Origin: Thermoleophilia bacterium
GTDB taxonomy: Bacteria; Actinomycetota; Thermoleophilia; Gaiellales; JAICJC01
Direction of reading: 5' to 3'
NCBI GenBank assembly: GCA_025927685.1
Contig: JAICKX010000007.1
Coordinates: 1-57,313 of the forward strand
DNA: 57,313 nucleotides
Positions 35,872-44,644 of the stretch are shown piece by piece. Both the position numbers and the translations under genes were made by a program. The first letter of the stretch is position 1; each line of letters starts with the position of its first letter. The notes beneath the pieces were generated by a model. It worked only from the letters and a program-made list of their open reading frames with translations, did not search any database and was not told where the DNA came from.

Positions 35872-38283
35872 GTGGTTGCACACGCCCATGAGATGACGGG
35901 ACCTGTCCATCACGAGCACGGCGGCGGCGGGCCGCGACGCAGCGTGTGGCTGCGCGGAAGCTGGGTGCGCGCGCTCTGGGTCGCGGCGTTCATGGGGGTC
36001 GCGGCCGCACTGATCGTCATGGGCATCCGCGACCTTTCGGGCCGGACGGCCTACAGCGCGGGCGTCGTCCAGACCTTCATCATGCTGTTCGCCGGCATCG
36101 GCTTCACGATCGGCATCGGCTGCTGGGACTACTGGTGGGGCTACCTGATCGGGCGGCCGACCCCGGCCCACGAGGACCACTCCAACCACGGCGCCTACTC
36201 GTGGAAGGACTACTTCAAGGTCAACACCGACCACAAGGTGATCGGCGTCCAGTACCTCGTGACCACGTTCATCTTCTTCATGATCGGCGGGATGCTCGCC
36301 GAGGGCATGCGGGCGGAGCTCGCGACGCCGGGCCAGCAGTACTTCTCGCCGGGCACGTTCAACGGCCTCTTCTCGGTGCACGCCGCCCTCATGATCTTCC
36401 TGTTCGTGATCCCGGCGTTCGCGGGCCTCGGCAACTTCGTCATCCCCATCATGATCGGGGCGCAGGACATGGCGTTCCCACGCCTGAACGCGCTCAGCTT
36501 CTGGATGCTGCCGGTGGCCGGCATGTGCATGGTCTCGTCGTTCCTCGTCACGCCATTCGACGCCGGCTGGACGAACTACGTGCCGCTCGCGGTGCACGGC
36601 CCGGACGGGCAGACGATGTGGGTGATGGGCGTGCAGTTCGCCGGCGCGTCCTCCATCGCCACGGCGGTCAACTTCCTGGTCACGATCGTGACGATGCGGG
36701 CGCCGGGCATGACGTTCTGGCGGATGCCGCTGCTGGTGTGGGCGAACCTGGCCACGTCCACGCTGGTCGTCCTCGGAACGCCGTTCATCGCCGGCGCCCA
36801 GTTCCAGGTGCTGTTCGACCGGATCATGCACACGCACTTCTTCGATCCGACGGGCGGCGGCGACGTGATCGCCTATCAGCACATCTTCTGGTTCTACTCC
36901 CACCCGGCGGTGTACATCATGATGCTGCCCGGCTTCGGGATCATCTCCGAGGTCATCGCGATCCACTCGCGTAAGCCGATCTTCGGCTACAAGCTGATCG
37001 CGATCTCGACGGTCGCCATCGGCGTCCTCGGGTTCACGGTGTGGGCCCACCACATGTTCGTGTCCGGCATGGCGCCGTGGCTGCGGATCCCGATGATGTT
37101 CACGACGATGGCGATCGCCGTCCCGACCGGGATCAAGATGTTCTCGTGGCTCGCGACCATGTGGCGCGGCGTCATCCACCTGACGACGCCGATGCTCTTC
37201 GCCTGCGGCTTCCTGGCGACGTTCGTGGTCGGCGGGCTGTCAGGCATCTTCCTGGCCGTCATCCCGGTCGACATCGCGACATCCGACACGTACTTCGTGG
37301 TCGCGCACATCCACTACGTCCTCTTCGGCGGGTCCGTGTTCACGATCTACGCCGGCATCTACCACTGGTTCCCGAAGATGACGGGCAAGATGTACGACGA
37401 GGGCCTGGGCAAGCTCCACTTCTGGCTCACGTTCGTGGCGTTCAACGCCACGTTCATGCCGATGCACTGGCTCGGCCTCCAGGGCATGCAGCGCCGGATC
37501 GCCGACTACCCGTCGCAGTTCGGGACGCTCAACTTCTTCATCTCGATCATGGCGTTCATCCTCGGCGCGTCGACGCTGGTCTTCCTCTACAACATGGCTC
37601 ACTCGTGGTGGCGCGGAGAGACCGCGCCGGCCAACCCGTGGCGGGCGCTCACGCTCGAGTGGCAGGTCACCTCGCCTCCGCCGATCTTCAACTTCGACGA
37701 GCCGCCGCAGATCGTGGGCAGCCCGTACGCCTACGGCGTCCCCGGCGCGCGCCACGCCGTCGTCACCGTTCACGCGCCGCCGCAGCCCGAGGAGGTGCCG
37801 GTGCCCGTCGCTCTGGCCACCGCCACCCGTGAGGAGAGAGAGGCGATCATGAGCGCGCTCAAGCACATCCTGGTCGTGGCGAACCAGACCGTGTCCGCCG
37901 ACCGGCTGATCGCGGCCGTGCGCAATCGGGCGACCACGGATCCGGTGCGGGTGACGGTGATCTGCCCGCAGAACGACCCGACCGATGCGTGGGTCGTGAA
38001 CGAGGCGGACGTGCGGGCGGCGACGCAGGCCCGGCTCGACGGCGCGCTGACGGCGCTTCGGCGGGCGGGGATCCAGGCGACGGGCTACGTGGTCGAGCGC
38101 GACCCCTACACGGCGGTGATGGACGTGGTCGAGGAGGACCCGCCGTCGGAGATCGTCGTCTCGACGCTCCCGCAGACGCGGTCCGGGTGGCTGCGGCGTG
38201 ACCTGATCGAGCGGCTGCGCGACGGGACGAAGCTGCCGGTCGAGCACGTGGTGTCCGACGCTCCGGAGATGCCCCGCGCATGA
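35872..38283 (+). CDS. ctaD: Cytochrome c oxidase subunit I with N-terminal 2-TM extension and C-terminal UspA-like domain
   Basis: HHMFVSGM, WFYSHPAVYIMMLPGFG, VVAHIHYVLFGG; C-terminal ~145 aa MSALKHILVVANQTVSADRLI...LPVEHVV Usp-like. Confidence 0.93.
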   Translation: MVAHAHEMTGPVHHEHGGGGPRRSVWLRGSWVRALWVAAFMGVAAALIVMGIRDLSGRTAYSAGVVQTFIMLFAGIGFTIGIGCWDYWWGYLIGRPTPAHEDHSNHGAYSWKDYFKVNTDHKVIGVQYLVTTFIFFMIGGMLAEGMRAELATPGQQYFSPGTFNGLFSVHAALMIFLFVIPAFAGLGNFVIPIMIGAQDMAFPRLNALSFWMLPVAGMCMVSSFLVTPFDAGWTNYVPLAVHGPDGQTMWVMGVQFAGASSIATAVNFLVTIVTMRAPGMTFWRMPLLVWANLATSTLVVLGTPFIAGAQFQVLFDRIMHTHFFDPTGGGDVIAYQHIFWFYSHPAVYIMMLPGFGIISEVIAIHSRKPIFGYKLIAISTVAIGVLGFTVWAHHMFVSGMAPWLRIPMMFTTMAIAVPTGIKMFSWLATMWRGVIHLTTPMLFACGFLATFVVGGLSGIFLAVIPVDIATSDTYFVVAHIHYVLFGGSVFTIYAGIYHWFPKMTGKMYDEGLGKLHFWLTFVAFNATFMPMHWLGLQGMQRRIADYPSQFGTLNFFISIMAFILGASTLVFLYNMAHSWWRGETAPANPWRALTLEWQVTSPPPIFNFDEPPQIVGSPYAYGVPGARHAVVTVHAPPQPEEVPVPVALATATREEREAIMSALKHILVVANQTVSADRLIAAVRNRATTDPVRVTVICPQNDPTDAWVVNEADVRAATQARLDGALTALRRAGIQATGYVVERDPYTAVMDVVEEDPPSEIVVSTLPQTRSGWLRRDLIERLRDGTKLPVEHVVSDAPEMPRA

Positions 38284-38894
38284 GCGCCCACGTCGCCACC
38301 GCCGACGGCCACCACCACGCCGACGGTGCGCCGGTCTCCGCCTATCACGAGAGCCTGCTCCGGTCGCCCGTCTTCCTGGGCATGATCATGTTCCTCGGCT
38401 CGGAGATCATGCTCTTCGGGTCGTTCTTCACGATCTTCTTCTACATGCGGTTCACGCACAGCCCGTGGCCGCCGGAGGGCGTCGAGATCCCGAAGGAGGC
38501 CACCGGGATCAACACGGCCATCCTGATCTCGTCGTCGTTCACGATGCACTGGGCGCTCGTGTCGATCAAGCGCGATCGCCGGTTCGGGCTCGTCGTCGGG
38601 CTCTTCCTGACGCTTGCGATGGGGCTCACGTTCCTGAGCCTCCAGGTGCACGAGTACCTGAACCTGGGCTTCACCCCCTCGAACAACGGCTTCGCCTCCG
38701 GGTTCTTCTCGCTGACCGGACTGCACGGCATGCACGTCTTCGTCGGCGCGACCCTGCTCTCCATCGCCTTCCTCCGCGCCTGCCGGGGCCACTACTCCGG
38801 CGCCGAGCACATCGGCCTCGAGGTGACGGGCCTCTACTGGCACTTCGTCGACGTCGTGTGGATCCTGCTCTACACGGTCGTCTACCTGCTTTAA
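38280..38894 (+). CDS. ctaE: Cytochrome c oxidase subunit III
   Basis: GSEIMLFGSFFTIFFYMRF...TGLHGMHVFVGATLL...GLYWHFVDVVWILLYTVVYLL; ATGA overlap with ctaD. Confidence 0.95.
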   Translation: MSAHVATADGHHHADGAPVSAYHESLLRSPVFLGMIMFLGSEIMLFGSFFTIFFYMRFTHSPWPPEGVEIPKEATGINTAILISSSFTMHWALVSIKRDRRFGLVVGLFLTLAMGLTFLSLQVHEYLNLGFTPSNNGFASGFFSLTGLHGMHVFVGATLLSIAFLRACRGHYSGAEHIGLEVTGLYWHFVDVVWILLYTVVYLL

Positions 38895-39000
38895 CACGGG
38901 GGAACCCAGGGTTCCCCCGTGAGCCCCCTCCTTAAGGGGTGGCGTCGCGCTTGGGGCGCGACGGCGAAGAGCGCGGTCTTCGCCGTCGCCACGACGGCTG
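38891..39000 (+). repeat. Modular palindromic repeat, copy 2
   Basis: TTAACACGGGGGAACCCAGGGTTCCCCCGTGAGCCCCCTCCTTAAGGGGTGGCGTCGCG then GACGGCGAAGAGCGCGGTCTTCGCCGTC hairpin. Confidence 0.92.
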
Positions 39001-39058
39001 AGGCACGTGTATCACCTGCGTCGGAGCGCAGTGCTCGGGCTGAACCCTGCGCGAGCGA

Positions 39059-39232
39059 CTAGCGCGGCTTGCGCATCCGGGTGACTCGGCGGACGAGCTT
39101 GCGGCGGCGCTCGCCGCGGCGCTCGGCCTTGCGCTCGCGCGCGAGGCGCATGAAGTACTCCCGCTCGCTCTCGCGGGCAGGATGCCGGGCTTCGTACTGT
39201 CTGGCCGTAAAGAGTTGGGATAACTGTGTCAT
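39059..39232 (-). CDS. 57-aa basic small protein (MTQLSQLFTARQYEARHPARESEREYFMRLARERKAERRGERRRKLVRRVTRMRKPR)
   Basis: ORF absent from the provided track; near-consensus promoter immediately upstream, -10 six nt before ATG. Confidence 0.65.
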   Translation of the reverse strand: MTQLSQLFTARQYEARHPARESEREYFMRLARERKAERRGERRRKLVRRVTRMRKPR

Positions 39233-39238
39233 GCGTCC

Positions 39239-39266
39239 ATTGTATCAACGGTTAAATCACCGTCAA
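39239..39266 (-). promoter_or_regulatory. Promoter TTGACG-N16-TACAAT
   Basis: -35 39261-39266, -10 39239-39244 on the minus strand, leading into the 57-aa ORF. Confidence 0.75.
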
Positions 39267-39320
39267 CCCGTACAGATCACCCAATAGGGGGAAGTATTGG
39301 AGAAGAACCGGCGATTTCGG

Positions 39321-40817
39321 CTACTGAGGCCCTGCGGACGGCGCGTCCGCGGCGTAGCGCACGATCATCTGGTCGGTCATCCACTCGACCGGCGCCCGGT
39401 CGTCGGTCAGCGGATCGCCCGACGGCGGCACCTGGCGGAGCTGCTGCGCCAGGCCCGCGGCCGGCTGAAGGCCGGCCGGCGCGCCGTCCAGGCGGGCCCG
39501 GAGCTCGGCGGCGGTCGTCGGCGACGTGAACCCGGCGACGATGTCGTTGAACCCGCTCACGCGCCACTCGAACACCGATGCGAACCTGGTCGCCATGGTG
39601 CCCGCGATCGCGTCCGGGAGGCTCGTGTCGCCGGGGATCCGGCCCACGTTCGCCATCACCATCCCGCCCGGCTCGAGCCGGCCGCGCGCCAGGCCCCAGA
39701 ACTCCTGTGTCGTCAGGTAGAACGGGATGTACGGCTGGCGGAAGGCGTCGAGGAAGACGGCGTCGTAGCGGGTGTGGTGCTGCTCGAGGTAGACGCGCCC
39801 GTCGGCCGTCGCCACCCGCACGCGCGGGTTCGAGGCCAGCCCGAAGTAGCGGCGGCCGACATCGGTCACGAGCGGGTCGAGCTCGATCCCGAGCACGTTC
39901 ACGTCCGGCCAGTACGTGCCGTAGGCCCGCCCGACCGTGCCACCGGCGTAGCCGATCATGCTGAGGCTGCGAAACCCGGGCCCGTGCAGGAGCGGCGCGA
40001 GCAGGAACTGATCCCAGTAGCCGCCGGTCAGCACCTGATTCGGGCGGTAGATCGAGTGGTCGGCCCAGCCCTCGTTCAGGTGCAGGACACGTCCGCCGCC
40101 GGGCAGCGCCTCCACCTGCACGAACTGGTAGCCCGACTCGCCCTCGTAGATCACGTGCGATCCGGGCTTCACGAGGCCCGGCGGGACGAGTGCCACCGCG
40201 CCGATCAGCGCCGGCACCGCCAGGTAGCGCCGCCCGAGGACGGGTGAGGCGGCGAGGGCCAGGAGGCAGGCGGTCGCGAGCATCGTCCGCCGTGTCCCGA
40301 TCGCCGGGATGAGCACCGCAACGGGCACGAAGGTGCCGATGATCGAGCCGGCCGTGGAGAGGGCGTACATGCGGCCGGCCACCGTGCCCGCCTCCTCGAC
40401 CGTGGTCACGCCCAGGCGCACCGCAAACGGCGAGGCCATCCCGAGCAGCGTGATCGGGGCCGAGAAGAGCAACATCACGGCGAAGAACGACCCCAGGAAC
40501 GCCCCGACCGAGGCACCGGCGAACGCGTCGACCGCGGCGCTCAGGAACGGCTCGGCGACGAACGGCAGCACCGCCACGCAGGCGGCGGCAGACAGCATCA
40601 GCCAGCACAGGAACCGCAAGGTGGGGTGGCGGTCGGCGAGGCGCCCTCCGACGAAGTAGCCGACCGACAGGTAGATCAGGATCAGGCCGATGATGTTGGC
40701 CCAGATCAGGATCGAGGCGCCGAAGAACGGGGCAAGCAGGCGCGACGCGCACATCTCGGTCGACATCGTCGTGGCCCCGGCGATGAACACGAGCGGCGGC
40801 GGCACGCGGCGGTCCAC
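39321..40817 (-). CDS. Membrane-fused spermidine synthase-like protein
   Basis: N-terminal multi-TM (SRLLAPFFGASILIWANIIGLILIYLSVGYFVGGRLADR) plus Rossmann SpeE-like domain (YDAVFLDAFRQPYIPFYLTTQEFW). Confidence 0.88.
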   Translation of the reverse strand: MDRRVPPPLVFIAGATTMSTEMCASRLLAPFFGASILIWANIIGLILIYLSVGYFVGGRLADRHPTLRFLCWLMLSAAACVAVLPFVAEPFLSAAVDAFAGASVGAFLGSFFAVMLLFSAPITLLGMASPFAVRLGVTTVEEAGTVAGRMYALSTAGSIIGTFVPVAVLIPAIGTRRTMLATACLLALAASPVLGRRYLAVPALIGAVALVPPGLVKPGSHVIYEGESGYQFVQVEALPGGGRVLHLNEGWADHSIYRPNQVLTGGYWDQFLLAPLLHGPGFRSLSMIGYAGGTVGRAYGTYWPDVNVLGIELDPLVTDVGRRYFGLASNPRVRVATADGRVYLEQHHTRYDAVFLDAFRQPYIPFYLTTQEFWGLARGRLEPGGMVMANVGRIPGDTSLPDAIAGTMATRFASVFEWRVSGFNDIVAGFTSPTTAAELRARLDGAPAGLQPAAGLAQQLRQVPPSGDPLTDDRAPVEWMTDQMIVRYAADAPSAGPQ

Positions 40818-40944
40818 GGGCCAAGGGTAGCGCCCGGATGCTGGAGAAAACGTGGTGAACGGCGTATGGGGTTACTGCGGTTTGTGCAGTACTTTCAAGG
40901 AGGAGGAGGGGGTTCCGGCCGAACCCGTCGCGAGACTACGCACG

Positions 40945-41823
40945 ATGCGCATCGGGATCATCGACATCGGGTCGAACACCGCGCGGCTGCTCGTGGCCTC
41001 GGTCGACGACGTGGGCGTCGAGCGGATCGACGAGCAGCGCGCCCATCTCGGTCTCGGGGCCAAGATCGAGCGCACCGGCGCGCTGCCGCCGGAGAAGCTG
41101 GCCGAGGCCGCGAGCGTCGCGTCCGAGTACGCGGCGCGCGCGGCGAGCCACGACGTCGAGGTGGTGGACGTCATCGTGACCGCGCCCGGCCGGCAGAGCG
41201 AGAACGGCGACGAGCTCGTGCGCAGCCTGCGGGCCGCGACCGGCGCATCCGTACGCGTGCTCACGTGCGACGAGGAGGGCCGCTACGCCTACGACGGCGC
41301 CGCCGCGATGCTCGACCGCCACCCGAAGTCGCTCGCCGTGTGCGACATCGGCGGCGGGTCGACGGAAGTCGTGGTCGGCCTGCGCGACCTGGGCCCCGTG
41401 TTCCTGCGCTCGTTCGAGATCGGGTCGATGCGGCTCACGAGCCGGTTCTTCGACGGCCGCCCCAAGGCCGCCACGGTCGACGCGGCTCGGAAGCACATCC
41501 GCCGGCGGCTCGACGACCTGGACGCGCCGCCTCCGACGGCGGCGCTCGCGACCGGCGGCACCGCCGGCGCCCTGCGCAGGGTCGCCGGCCGCACGCTCGA
41601 CGCGGGCCGGCTCGACGATGTCATCGCCGAGCTCGCCTCCCGCCCACGGAGCAAGATCGCCGCCGCCTACGGCCTCGAGCGCTCCCGGGCCCGCACGATC
41701 CTCGCCGGCGCCCTCATCCTCGCCGAGGTGCAGGAGCGGCTCGGCATCCCATTCGAGGTCGCCCGCGGCGGGCTCCGCGAAGGGGCCGCGCTGGCGCTCG
41801 CGCGAGTCGCCGCAGCCGCCTAG
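40945..41823 (+). CDS. ppx: Ppx/GppA exopolyphosphatase family
   Basis: MRIGIIDIGSNTARLLV, VCDIGGGSTEVVVG, ATGGTAGALRRVAG. Confidence 0.93.
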   Translation: MRIGIIDIGSNTARLLVASVDDVGVERIDEQRAHLGLGAKIERTGALPPEKLAEAASVASEYAARAASHDVEVVDVIVTAPGRQSENGDELVRSLRAATGASVRVLTCDEEGRYAYDGAAAMLDRHPKSLAVCDIGGGSTEVVVGLRDLGPVFLRSFEIGSMRLTSRFFDGRPKAATVDAARKHIRRRLDDLDAPPPTAALATGGTAGALRRVAGRTLDAGRLDDVIAELASRPRSKIAAAYGLERSRARTILAGALILAEVQERLGIPFEVARGGLREGAALALARVAAAA

Positions 41824-41828
41824 TTGAC

Positions 41829-42254
41829 CTAGCGAGGTGCCGGGACGTGGCGGACGGGCGTGATGCCGCGCGCGCCCGCCTCGAGCACCCAGGCCGACCC
41901 CTTGGGCGTCTTGCGCCGGCCGACGAGCGCATGGCAGACGTCGCCGTGCGTGCAGAAGACGGTGCCGCCCCCGGTCGTCGCCAGGAGCGCCAGGACGTCC
42001 GCGCGCTCGGTGCCCTCGCCCAGGGCGGACGCCTCCTCGAGCTCGACCCCGATCGCGGCGGCGAGCGGCTCGACGGTCTGCACGCAGCGCACGTATGGGC
42101 TGGTCAGGATCCTGGTCAGGTGCAGGGCCTCGAGGGCCTGCGGCAGAGCCTCCGCCTGGCGGCGGCCGCGCGCGTCGAGCGGCCGCAGCCGGTCGTCGTC
42201 ATCCCACTTCGCACGGTCGCCGGCCGTGCCGTGCCTGACCAGGACTGCGATCAC
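41829..42254 (-). CDS. SixA-like histidine phosphatase
   Basis: VLVRHGTAGDR RHG motif; TSPYVRCVQTVEPLA. Confidence 0.9.
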   Translation of the reverse strand: MIAVLVRHGTAGDRAKWDDDDRLRPLDARGRRQAEALPQALEALHLTRILTSPYVRCVQTVEPLAAAIGVELEEASALGEGTERADVLALLATTGGGTVFCTHGDVCHALVGRRKTPKGSAWVLEAGARGITPVRHVPAPR

Positions 42255-42256
42255 GG

Positions 42257-43699
42257 TCAGCTCCCGACGAGCTCCCAGCGCCTGGCCGCGCGTGCAAGCT
42301 CGTGGAGCGCTACCGGCAGCCGGGCCCGCGAGGACGCTCTGCGGCTCTCCTCCTGCTCGATGAGCCGGCCCGCGGCCAGGGCCACACCGGGCAATGCGTC
42401 AGCCGCCACGGTCCTGATCCGCTCCTCGGCGACGACGGCGTCCTGATGCGTCCCGAGCACGTCCTGGAGCTCCTTCGCCGCACGGATGAAGGCCCGCCCC
42501 TCGCGATCGTGGGGGCGCGCCGCCAGCTCGGCCGCGTACCGCACGCGCTTCCCCGCGATCCGCAGCCGGTGCAGCGCCGTGTCGGCATCGTCGCCCAGGC
42601 GGCGCGCGGCCTTGCGCATCCGCCGGTACTCGCCCGACACGAGCGCGCCGAGGTCCAGCTCGTTGCCGGAGAGATGCGGGCTCCCGGCCTCGGTCACGAG
42701 CCGATCGACCAGCGCCAGGTAGCGAGGGCTCGCGAGCGCCGCCAGCACCCGGTCCCTGGCCGCGGACCGGTCTGCGGTGAGCCGCTCGATGACCCTGGCG
42801 GCGGACTCGGCGTCCGGGTCGCCCAGCCGCTCGGACCGCGGCTCCAGCTCCTCGACGAGGACGTCGAGGTCGCGGGCGTCGTTCGTCTCGCCGGCCAGCC
42901 ATCCCAGCTCGGTTCGCAGCCCCTCGGCCCACAGCTCGTCGAGGCCGGCCCGCCCCGCCCGAAGGAGCGCGCGCATGCGCCTGGTCGCGACGCGGAGATC
43001 GTGCAGCGGCTCGGTCCCCAGGCCGAGCCGCACGGCCGGGTCGGCAACGAGCATGGCGCGCACGTGGCCGGCGAGCATCGCGCCGAGCCGCTCCGCCGGT
43101 GACGCATCGGCATCAGGGCCGGCGCCGTCGAGGGTCGGGAGGTCGAGCACCCGGAAGACCTTCGGCCGGTCATCGGCCGCGATGGCGCCCGCCCGCCGAA
43201 GCGTCTTCGCCAGGCGGCGCATGTCGCGCTCGTCGCCCGCCGACAGGAGCTCGATCTCGACCTCGTCCAGGCGCGTGCGGGCGACCGACTCGTCGGCGAC
43301 GGTGACGACGTCGTGGAAGACGTCCGCGACCGGCACCTCGTCCCGGAAGACCCGCCTGCCGAGCCGGCGCGTGGTGAGGGTGGCGACCGGGGCGAGCGGC
43401 GCCCCGCGCAGATGGGCCACCAGCAGCTCGTAGGCCTCAGGCGGCGGCTCGGTGCCGCGCCCGGACAGCTCGACCTCGAACCGGCCTCCGGCCGCCGGGA
43501 CCTTGAGCTGCCAGCGCACGCTGCGGGCCCGCGTGCGCCGGCGGAGCGTGAGCCCGGAGGCCGCCAGCCGGCGGTCGGCCGTGTCGTGGTAGGCGGACAC
43601 CAGCGTGACGGTGCGCAGGCGCTCGCCGGGCAGCTCCGGGAGCAGAAAGCCCTCCGCCACGTCCAGCTTGCGCTCGCGCTCGAGCTCGTACACCGCCAT
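42257..43699 (-). CDS. CYTH + CHAD domain protein
   Basis: ELERERKLDV (CYTH ExExK) and CHAD HDLRVATRRMRALLR ... LHRLRIAGKRVRYAAEL. Confidence 0.92.
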   Translation of the reverse strand: MAVYELERERKLDVAEGFLLPELPGERLRTVTLVSAYHDTADRRLAASGLTLRRRTRARSVRWQLKVPAAGGRFEVELSGRGTEPPPEAYELLVAHLRGAPLAPVATLTTRRLGRRVFRDEVPVADVFHDVVTVADESVARTRLDEVEIELLSAGDERDMRRLAKTLRRAGAIAADDRPKVFRVLDLPTLDGAGPDADASPAERLGAMLAGHVRAMLVADPAVRLGLGTEPLHDLRVATRRMRALLRAGRAGLDELWAEGLRTELGWLAGETNDARDLDVLVEELEPRSERLGDPDAESAARVIERLTADRSAARDRVLAALASPRYLALVDRLVTEAGSPHLSGNELDLGALVSGEYRRMRKAARRLGDDADTALHRLRIAGKRVRYAAELAARPHDREGRAFIRAAKELQDVLGTHQDAVVAEERIRTVAADALPGVALAAGRLIEQEESRRASSRARLPVALHELARAARRWELVGS

Positions 43700-43770
43700 C
43701 GGCGAAGTCTAGAAACCCGCTGCAAACCGCGGCTTCGTTGTTATCCACGAGGCTGGAGACCGACCGGGAC

Positions 43771-43904
43771 CCGGGGACAGTCCCTGAACATGTGCCGCGA
43801 CGACGCTGCGACGCGTTCGTGACACCACCGGCCGCTGCGCGGCCCCGGCGCGTCACGCCGCTCCCACGGATGTGTGACACGAATTGTTCAGGGACTGTCC
43901 CCGG
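43771..43904. repeat. Paired inverted REP-like element (BIME-like)
   Basis: 20-bp perfect inverted arms CCGGGGACAGTCCCTGAACA (43771-43790) and TGTTCAGGGACTGTCCCCGG (43885-43904). Confidence 0.85.
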
Positions 43905-44532
43905 CCTCCGGTGCGTCGTCGCGGTGGAGCGCCGCGCGGCTGCGGGCGACGACCAGGGCAGCCAACGCGGCGTGCGCGTCGACGCTGTCGTCGGTCACCG
44001 CCACCGCGACCAGCCCCTCTCCGTGGCGGACGACCGTCGCTTCGCCTGCGACGATCGACTCGCGGTCGTCCGGGTGGGTGAGGCGGAACTCGATCAGGTC
44101 GCCCGTGACCGCATCGGTGCCCGCCGCCTCGATGAGGAGGCCGCCGGAGGCGATGTTGACGGAGACGCCCTGCACCTCCTCGCCCGGCTCGTCCCCGGAG
44201 AGCCGCCGGACCGCGACCCGGGTCATGCAGTTGATCCGCGTCGAGCGCGAACGTGTCGCCGCCTGATCGGAGACGACGAACCTGAAGTCCCCCACCGGTT
44301 CGACGGCATGGAGCGTGCCGCGAAAGCCGACCAGCGAGTCGCCGTGGCGGAACGTCAGAAACGCGTTCGCCACGTCCCGGGTCAGGCGCGCGGTCTCCGC
44401 CTTGCGCTCGACCTCGAGCGCCACCGTCATGCCCTCGACCGCCAGGATCCGCGCGGTGAACGAGGCCGGCACGAGGTACTGCCCGTGCGGCAGCGTCACC
44501 ACAACGGTGTCGTGGTCGCGCAGGCGGTTCAC
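43888..44532 (-). CDS. PilZ domain protein
   Basis: TRSRSTRINCMTRVAV and VSVNIASGGLLIEA PilZ-like motifs; C-terminus EAGDSP* lies in the REP. Confidence 0.82.
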   Translation of the reverse strand: MNRLRDHDTVVVTLPHGQYLVPASFTARILAVEGMTVALEVERKAETARLTRDVANAFLTFRHGDSLVGFRGTLHAVEPVGDFRFVVSDQAATRSRSTRINCMTRVAVRRLSGDEPGEEVQGVSVNIASGGLLIEAAGTDAVTGDLIEFRLTHPDDRESIVAGEATVVRHGEGLVAVAVTDDSVDAHAALAALVVARSRAALHRDDAPEAGDSP

Positions 44533-44564
44533 CGCGCCATGCTACCCACGCGCTCCGGGATGCA

Positions 44565-44637
44565 TGCCCTCGCCAGGATTCGAACCTGGGACGCCGGCCT
44601 TAGGAGAGCCGCGCTCTATCCCCTGAGCTACGAGGGC
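44565..44637 (-). tRNA. tRNA-Arg (anticodon CCT)
   Basis: Cloverleaf GCCCTCG-TA-GCTC-AGGGGATA-GAGC-G-CGGCT-CTCCTAA-GGCCG-GCGTC-CCAGG-TTCGAAT-CCTGG-CGAGGGC-A; 73 nt, no encoded CCA. Confidence 0.96.
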
Positions 44638-44644
44638 CCGCGGC

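Noticed and set aside
43740-43749. TTATCCACG resembling a DnaA box
   Set aside because: Single near-match without clustered boxes or origin genes; expected by chance.
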